Origin: Symbiodinium natans
Taxonomy: Eukaryota; Sar; Dinophyceae; Suessiales; Symbiodiniaceae
Direction of reading: 5' to 3'
DNA length: 22,857 nucleotides
Assembly (NCBI GenBank): GCA_905221605.1
Contig: CAJNDS010001334.1
Span: 1 to 22,857 of the forward strand
Both the position numbers and the translations under genes were made by a program. Below the pieces are notes generated by a model that was not told the origin of the DNA, did no database searches, and worked only from the letters and a program-made list of their open reading frames with translations. This document shows positions 16,188 to 22,857 of this stretch, piece by piece (the stretch's first letter is position 1; each line of letters begins with the position of its first letter).

Positions 16188-19162
16188 CAACTAGGGAGGA
16201 GAAGGCCAAGCTCCTTGATTGCATTCACACAAGCCCCGATCCCTGACCCAAATTCAGGAGGCTAACGCAAGGCTCGTATTCACACAGGCTTTGATCACAT
16301 CCCGACCTGGAATGCAAGGCTCCCGACCCAGTTGGGGGGGGGGGGGGGAACGCAAAGGCTCCTTCAGTTACATAAGCCCTGCTCACACACCGACCCAATT
16401 AGGGAGGTGAATACAAAGGCTCCTTGGCAGCATTCACACAGGCTCTGATCACATCCCGACCCAATTAGGGAGGGGAACGCAAAGGCTCCATGGCTGCATT
16501 TACACAGGCCCGCATCACATCCCGACCCAATTAGGGAGGGGAATGCAAGGCTCCTTGGCTGCATTTACACAGGCCCTGATCACATCCCGACCCAATTAGG
16601 GAGGTGAATACAAAGGCTCCTGGGCTGCATTTACACAGGCCCTGATCACATCCTGACCCAATTCGGGAGGTGAACACTGCATTTACACAGGCCCTGATCA
16701 CATCCTGACCCAAGTAGGGAGAGAAACAAAAGGCTCCTTGGCTGCATTTGCACAGGCCCTGATCACATCCCGACCCAATTAGGGAGGTGAATACAAAGGC
16801 TCCTTGGCAGCATTCACACAGGCCCTGATCACATCCCGACCCAATTAGGGAGGGGAATGCAAGGCTCCTTGGCTGCATTGACACAGGCCCTGATCACATC
16901 CCGACCCAATTAGGGAGAATCACAAGGCTCCTTGGCTGCATTTACACAGGTCTTGATCACATCCCGACCCAATCAGGGAGGTGACTACAAAGGCTCCTTG
17001 GCAGCATTCACACAGGCCCTGATCACATCCCGACCCAATTAGGGAGGGGAATGCAAGGCTCCTTGGCTGCATTTACACAGGCCCTGATCACATCCCGACC
17101 CAATTAGGGAGAATCACAAGGCTCCTTGGCTGCATTTACACAGGTCCTGATCACATCCCGACCCAATTAGGGCGGTGAATACAAAGGCTCCTTGGCTGCA
17201 TTTACACAGGCCCTGGTCACATCCCGACTCAATTAGGGAGGGGAATGCAAGGCTCCTTGGCTGCGTTTAGACAGGCCCTGATCACATCCCGAACCAATTA
17301 GGGAGATGAACACAAGCCTCCTTGGCAGCATTTTCACAGGCCCTGATCACATCCCGACCCAATTAGGGAGAATCACAAGGCTCCTTGGCTGCATTTACAA
17401 AGGTCTTGATCACATCCCGACCCAATTAGGGAGGTGAATACAAAGGCTCCTTGGCTGCAGTTACACAGGCCCTGATCACATCCCGACCCAATTCGGGAGG
17501 GGAATGCAAGGCTCCTTGGCTGCATTTACACAGGCTGACACAATTAGGGAGAGAAACACAAGGCTCCTTGGCTGCATTTACACAGCCCTTGATCACATCC
17601 CGACCCAATTAGGGAGGTAAATACAAAGGCTCCTTGGCAGCATTCACACAGGCCCTGATCACATCCCGACCCAATTAGGGAGGGGAATGCAAGGCTCCTT
17701 GGCTGCATTTACACAGGCCCTGATCACATCCCGACCCAATTAGGGAGGGGAATGCCAAGGCTCCTTGGCTGCATTCAAACAGGCCCTGGTAACATCCCGA
17801 CCCAATTAGGGAGGGGAATGCAAGGCTCCTTGGCTGCATTTACACAAACCCTGATCACATCCTGACCCATTTAGGGAGGGCAATGCAAGGCTCCCTGGCT
17901 GCATTTACACAGGCACTGGGAGGGGAATGCAAGGCTCCTTGGCTGCATTTACACAGGCCCTGATCACATCCCGACCCAATTAGGGAGAATCACAAGGCTC
18001 CTTGGCTGCATTTACACAGGTCTTGATCACATCCCGACCCAATTAGGGAGGTGAATACAAATGCTCCTTGGCTGCAGTTACACAGGCCCTGATCACATCC
18101 CGACCCAATTCGGGAGGGAAACGCAAGGCTCCTTGGCTGCATTTACACAGGCCCTGATCACATCCTGATCCAATTAGGGAGAGAAACACAAGGCTCCTTG
18201 GCTGCATTTACACAGCCCTTGATCACATCCCGACCCAATTAGGAAGGTAAATACAAAGGCCCCTTGGCTGCATTTTACACAGGCCCTGGTCACATCCCGA
18301 CCCAATTAGGGAGGGGAAGGCAAGGCTCCTTGGCTGCATTTACACAGGCCCTGATCACATCCCGACCCAATTAGGGAGGGGAATGCAAGGCTCCTTGGCT
18401 GCATTTACACAGGCCCTGATCACATCCCGACCCAATTAGGGAGAATCACAAGGCTCCTTGGCTGCATTTACACAGGTCCTGATCACATCCCGACCCAATT
18501 AGGGCGGTGAATACAAAGGCTCCTTGGCTGCATTTACACAGGCCCTGGTCACATCCCGACTCAATTAGGGAGGGGAATGCAAGGCTCCTTGGCTGCGTTT
18601 AGACAGGCCCTGATCACATCCCGACCCAATTAGGGAGATGAACACAAGCCTCCTTGGCAGCTTTTTCACAGGCCTTGATCACATCCCGACCCAATTAGGG
18701 AAGGGAATGCAATGCTTCTTGGCTGCATTCACACAGGCCCTGATCACATCCGGACCCAATTCGGGAAGGGAATGCAAGGCTCCTTGGCTGCAGTCACACC
18801 ACATCCGGACCCAAATTAGGGAAGGGAATGCAAGGCTCCTTGGCTGCATTTACACAGGCTTTCGTGACCCAATTAGGGAGGGGAATGATAGGCTCCGTGG
18901 CAATTAAGGAGGGGAATGCAAAGCTCCTTGGCTGCGTCTACACAGCCCTGATCACATTCCGACCCAATTCGGCATCCCGACCCAATTAAGGAGGGAAACG
19001 CAAGGCTCCTTGGCTGCATTTACCCAGGCCCTGATCACATCCCGACCCAATTAGGGAGGGGAACGCAAGGCTCCTCGCTGCATTTACACAGGCCCTGATC
19101 ACATCCCGACCCAATGAGGGGAATGCAAGAATTTACACAGGCCCGGATCACACCCCGACCCA
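16188..19162 (+). repeat. SatA tandem array, main block (65-bp unit, higher-order structure)
   Basis: About 45 units of the SatA repeat. Spacer variants after GGGAG include GGGAATGC, GTGAATACAA, AATCACAAGG and AGAAACACAA, and they recur in fixed orders. The 17040-17330 stretch reappears at about 18372-18660 (offset 1,332 bp; AGGGCGGTGAATAC is the marker). A run of 15 G lies at 16334-16348. The first units (16188-16330) are the most degenerate. No gene is seen; open frames on either strand follow the repeat. Confidence 0.93.
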
Positions 19163-19780
19163 CATTTTGTGAAGGTGAACTACCTGGACAGGCGTTCCAA
19201 GAGCTGGTAATCCTTATCCTGGTGCATTTATGAAGGAGAACTACCTGGCAAGGCTTTCCGCGAGCTGGAAATCCTTATCCTGGTGCATTTTACGAAGGAG
19301 AACTACCTGGAAAGGCCTTCCGCGAGCTGGAAATCCTTATCCTGGTGCAGTTTATGAAGGAGAACTACCTGGAAAAGAGCTGGAAATCCTTATCCTGGTG
19401 CATTTTATGAAGGAGAACTACCTGGAAAGGCCTTCTGCAAGCTGGAAATCCTTATCCTGGTGCATTTTATGAAGGAGAACTGCTTGGAAAGCCTTCCGCG
19501 AGCTGGAAATCCATATCCTGGTGCATTTTATGAAGGAGAACTACCTGGAAAGGCCTTCCACGAGCTCCTTATCCTGGTGCATTTTATGAAGGAGAACTAC
19601 CTGGAAAGCCTCCAAGAGCTGGAAATCCTTATCCTGGTGCATTTTAGGAAGGAGAACTACGTGGAAAGGCTGTCCAAGAGCTGGAAATCCTTATCCTGGT
19701 GCATTTTATGAAGGAGAACTGCCTGGAAAGGCCTTCCAAGAGCTGGCAATCCTTATCCTGGTGCATTTTATGAAGGAGAA
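19163..19780 (+). repeat. SatB tandem array, block inside SatA
   Basis: About ten SatB units, including both the GGCAAGGC and GGAAAGGCC subtypes, with several internal deletions (for example near 19375 and 19567). SatA lies on both sides. Both junctions fall inside units: the entry is CCCACATTTTGTGAAGG and the exit is AAGGAGAACACACAGG. Confidence 0.92.
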
Positions 19781-21059
19781 CACACAGGCTTTGATCACAG
19801 CCGGACCCAAATAGGGAGGGGAATGCAAGGCTGCATTCACACAGGCCCTGATCACATCCGGACCCAATTAGGGAGGGGAACGCAAGGCTCCTTGGCTGCA
19901 TACACACAGACTTTGATCACATCCGGACCCAATTAGGGAGGGGAATGCAAGGCTCCTTGGCTGCATTCACACAGGCCCTGATCACATCCTGACCCAATTA
20001 GGGAGGGGAATGCAAGGCTCCTTCGCTGCAGTTACACAGGCCCTGATCACATCCCGACCCAATTAGGGAGAGAAACACAAGGCTCCTTGGCTGCATTTAC
20101 ACAGGTCTTGATCACATCCCGACCCAATTAGGGAGGTGAATACAAGGGCTCCTTGGCTGCATTTACACAGGCCCTGGTCACATCCCGACTCAATTAGGGA
20201 AGGGAATGCAAGGCTCCTTGGCTGCGTTTACACAGGCCCTGATCACATCCCGACCCAATTAGGGAGATGAACACAAGCCTCCTTGGCAGCATTTTCACAG
20301 GCCTTGATCACATCCCGACCCAATTAGGGAAGGGAATGCAATGCTTATTGGCTGCATTCACACAGGCCCTGATCACATCCGGACCCAATTCGGGAAGGGA
20401 ATGCAAGGCTCCTTGGCTGCAGTCACACCACATCCGGACCTTGGCTGCATTTACACAGCCCTTGATCAATTAGGGAGGTAAATACAAAGGCTCCTTGGCA
20501 GCATTCACACAGGCCCTGATCACATCCCGACCCAATTAGGGAGGGGAATGCAAGGCTCCCTGGCTGCATTTACACAGGCCCTGATCACATCCCGACCCAA
20601 TTAGGGAGGGGAATGCCAAGGCTCCTTGGCTGCATGCAAACAGGCCCTGGTCACATCCCGACCCAATTAGGGAGGGGAATGCAAGGCTCCTTGGCTGCAT
20701 TTACACAAACCCTGATCACATCCTGACCCATTTAGGGAGGGCAATGCAAGGCCCCCTGGCTGCATTTACACAGGCCCTGGGAGGGGAATGCAAGGCTCCT
20801 TGGCTGCATTTACACAGGCCCTGATCACATCCCGACCCAATTAGGGAGAATCACAAGGCTCCTTGGCTGCATTTCGCACAGGTCTTGATCACATCCCGCC
20901 CCAATTAGGGAGGTGAATACAAAGGCTCCTTGGCTGCAGTTACACAGGCCCTGATCACATCCCGACCCAATTCGGGAGGGGAACGCAAGGCTCCTTGGCT
21001 GCATTTACACAGGCCCTGATCACATCCTGACCCAATTAGGGAGAGAAACACAAGGCTCC
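19781..21059 (+). repeat. SatA tandem array, right block
   Basis: About 19 SatA units. Segments repeat the order of variants in the main block: 20150-20440 follows 18520-18800 (offset 1,629 bp), and 20444-21050 follows 17570-18190 (offset about 2,861 bp), including the same odd GCACTGGGAGGGG/GCCCTGGGAGGGG truncated unit. It ends where a SatA unit (AAGGCTCC) is cut off by the Helitron fragment. Confidence 0.92.
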
Positions 21060-21693
21060 AGGAAGATGGCACTGTCCTGGTGGAAGGAGTGTAGGGCAAG
21101 ACCGCTTCCCCAGCTCGTCTAGACTGCTTGCACAAAGCCTTGCAAGAGCTGAAAGCGCAGCACCGCCTCTACCAGGCAAACCCAGCAGTGGAGGGAGCCT
21201 TAACAAGAATGGAAATCATCCTCGCTGGAAAAAGTGCAGCCGTGTACAAGCGCAGCGGCAACGACAGACCGCGAAACCTCCCAAGGGCGCCAAACGGGGG
21301 AGTCCGGTGGCTCACACTCCTCGGCCTTGGGGGCGAAGCGCAGCACTCGGAAAACGCAGCGGCCTCTGTCGAAACAATGGAAGAGAAGGAAGACAGGCTA
21401 GAGATGACGTACCTGATCCCCAAAGAGCTGAAAGCCCCCAGAGCGGACACTGTGGAGCTGCAGAAAATCCGAAGCACTTCGGAGCTCACGGACGACATGG
21501 ACGTGAAGTTCTTCCCACACCTGTTTTCCACGGGCACAGGCGGATGGCAGAATGGATATGGAAGCTTCTCCCAATACGCTCGCAAGCTCTCGGGCAACAT
21601 CAACGTGAGGATCGGCAACCAGCAGGCTCCAGGCGGGAAGACCAAGTACCAAGAGGGCAAAGGTCAGGTGTTTACAGCCCTGAGGGACATCCC
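21060..21693 (+). pseudogene. Truncated Helitron fragment, copy 2, with a nonsense codon and an 81-bp deletion
   Basis: Homology to the intact Helitron protein begins at about 21060 (EDGTVLVEGV) and continues through ASPARL, KALQELK and the EMTYLIPKELKAP region to KFFPHLF, GSFSQYARK and SGNINVRIGN. A TAG at 21092-21094 replaces an Asp codon of the intact gene. Compared with copy 1, 27 codons covering RLLGSDPRF to HLKKR are missing, in frame, after the Lys at about 21573. Compared with the intact protein it has an extra segment of about 30 residues before EMTYLI, so it derives from a different family member. It stops at the same point as copy 1 and joins SatD. All catalytic motifs lie downstream of the break and are absent. 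Confidence 0.9.
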
Positions 21694-21749
21694 AAAAAGC
21701 ACCTGAGATTGCTTATCACTGAGCATTCTTTAGAGAAGAGAGCGCAGCG
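21694..21749 (+). repeat. SatD remnant, right copy
   Basis: Same partial SatD unit and same Helitron junction as at 331-386. It is the only SatD sequence left in the right copy; the other SatD blocks are inside the 1,181-bp missing segment. Confidence 0.8.
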
Positions 21750-22490
21750 CAAGGCTCCTTGGCTGCATTTACCGGCCCTGATCACATCCCGACCGAACTA
21801 GGCAGGGGAACACAAGGCTCTGTGCCTGCATTTACAGGCCCTGATCACATCCCGACCCAATTAGGGAGGGGAATGCAAGGCTCCTTGGCTGCATCTGCAC
21901 AGGTCCTGCTCACACCCTGAAGGGAACACAAGGCTCCTTGGCTTCATACACAGGCCCTGATCACATCCCTACCCAATGAGGGAGGCCAAGGCTCCTTGGC
22001 TGCGTTCACGCAGGCCCTGATCACATCCGACCCAGTCAGGGAGGGAATGCAAGGCTCCTTGGCTGCATTTACACAGGCCCTGATCACATCCTGACCCAGT
22101 TAGGGAAGGGAACGCAAAGGCTCCTTGGGAGCAGTTACAAAGGCCCTGATCACATCCCGACCCAATTAAAGGCAAATACAAGGCTCTTTGGCTGCATTCA
22201 CACAGGCCCTGATCACATCCCGACCCAATTAAGGAGGCAAATACCTTGACTGCATTCACACAGGCCCTGATCACATCCTGACCAAGGCTCCTTGGCTGCA
22301 TTTACCGGCCCTGATCACATCCCGACCCAACTAGGGAGGGGAACGCAAGGCTCTGTGCCTGCATTTACAGGCCCTGATCACATCCCGACCCAACTAGAGA
22401 GGGGAATGCAGGGCTACCTTGGTTGCGCGGCCCTGATCACATCCCGACCCCATTAGGGAAGGGAACACGCTGCATTCTGATCACATCTAC
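21750..22490 (+). repeat. SatA array, right duplicated copy
   Basis: About eleven degenerate SatA units matching 387-920 and 2102-2308 of the left copy. The join at 22283/22284 brings together two partial SatA units (CATCCTGACC next to AAGGCTCC). Confidence 0.88.
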
Positions 22491-22794
22491 ATGGAAAGGC
22501 CTTGAAAAAAAAGCTGGAAATCCTTATCCTGTCTTCAAATAGCTGGAAATCCTGGTGCTTTTTTTGCGAAGGAGAACTACCTGGAAATGCCTTCAAAGAG
22601 CTGGAAATCCTTATCCTGGTGCATTTTATGAAGGAGAATTATTTGGAAAGGCCTTCAAAGAGCTGGAAATCCTTATCCTGGTGCATTGCATGAAGGAGAA
22701 CTACCTGGAAAGGCCTTCTTGGTGCATTTCACGAGGGAGAACTACCTGGAAAGGCCTCTTATCCTGGTGCAATTTATGAAGGAAAACTGCCAGG
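22491..22794 (+). repeat. SatB array, right duplicated copy
   Basis: Matches 2309-2612 unit for unit, including the A-run and the GGTGCTTTTTTTGCGAAGG variant unit. One visible change is GCATTGCATGAAGG near 22682, where the left copy has GCATTTCATGAAGG. Confidence 0.88.
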
Positions 22795-22857
22795 ATCGCC
22801 AACCAATTAAGGAGAATCCCGGGCGACTCGGCTGCACATCCCAGCTGGAAAGCTTAT
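22795..22857 (+). repeat. Start of a SatC array at the right edge
   Basis: One SatC unit (CCAACCAATTAAGGAGAATC onward to AGCTGGAAAGCTTAT) identical to the first SatC unit of the left copy, including its GCTGCACATCCC variant. A longer SatC array probably continues beyond the window. Confidence 0.85.

Larger units (their letters stand above)
21445..22857 (+). repeat. Large direct duplication, right copy (runs off right edge)
   Basis: This repeats 1-2675 in the same order and orientation. Relative to the left copy it lacks 81 bp in the Helitron fragment and 1,181 bp at the 22283/22284 junction (equivalent to left-copy 921-2101). The lengths balance exactly: 2,675 minus 1,413 equals 1,262. A few substitutions are present, for example near 21830, 21976 and 22689. 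The match is still running when the window ends. Confidence 0.92.

Noticed and set aside
16188-21059. TTAGGG within each SatA unit (AATTAGGGAGG) as embedded telomere seeds
   Set aside because: It is a single 6-bp match per unit in a fixed satellite consensus, on the opposite strand sense to the real telomere block, with no tandem run. A chance origin is adequate.
1-22857. tRNA, rRNA or other structured RNA genes
   Set aside because: No tRNA-like or rRNA-like sequence was recognised by eye in the satellite or unique parts. A covariance-model scan could not be run.

Overview
The window looks like subtelomeric DNA from a nuclear eukaryotic genome, most likely a dinoflagellate or another alga. 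Four observations point this way: a block of about 35 CCCTAAA units (the TTTAGGG telomere type), several kilobases of short tandem satellites, a GC-rich intronless reading frame of 2,073 codons, and polypyrimidine-AG splice acceptors in front of start codons. The dinoflagellate assignment is an inference. Plants, green algae and some other protists share the same telomere repeat.

Layout from left to right. A 3'-truncated Helitron fragment (1-330) leads into interleaved 65-bp (SatA) and 117-bp (SatD) satellites (331-2308). These are followed by a short 62-bp SatB block (2309-2612), a 56/61-bp SatC block (2613-4066) and a long SatB block (4067-6330). The mostly single-copy island (6331-15840) holds a degenerate repeat, a duplicated gene leader, a 205-aa acidic protein gene (7349-7966) and an apparently intact Helitron transposase gene (8174-14395). 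The island ends in an AT-rich stretch with degenerate repeats and a C-rich tract. Then come the interstitial telomere block (15842-16086), SatA (16188-19162), SatB (19163-19780), SatA (19781-21059) and a second Helitron fragment (21060-21693). The last part (21445-22857) repeats positions 1-2675 almost exactly, apart from two large indels.

The main gene encodes a Helitron Rep/helicase: a HUH rolling-circle nuclease with two tyrosines, then a Pif1-type SF1 helicase, then a C2HC zinc finger. It ends in a domain that reads as a Josephin-type cysteine protease (deubiquitinase) with its Gln/Cys/His/Asp residues in place. The N-terminus carries a zinc ribbon and seven 32-residue charged repeats. 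The upstream 205-aa gene lies on the same strand, about 200 bp away, and may end in a ubiquitin-like half-domain, so a ubiquitin-linked function for the pair is possible but unproven.

The most notable points are the Helitron-Josephin fusion; an interstitial telomere block whose orientation fits a chromosome end facing left although 15.8 kb of other DNA lies there; the large direct duplication at the window ends; and SatC, which looks like a hybrid of SatA and SatB.
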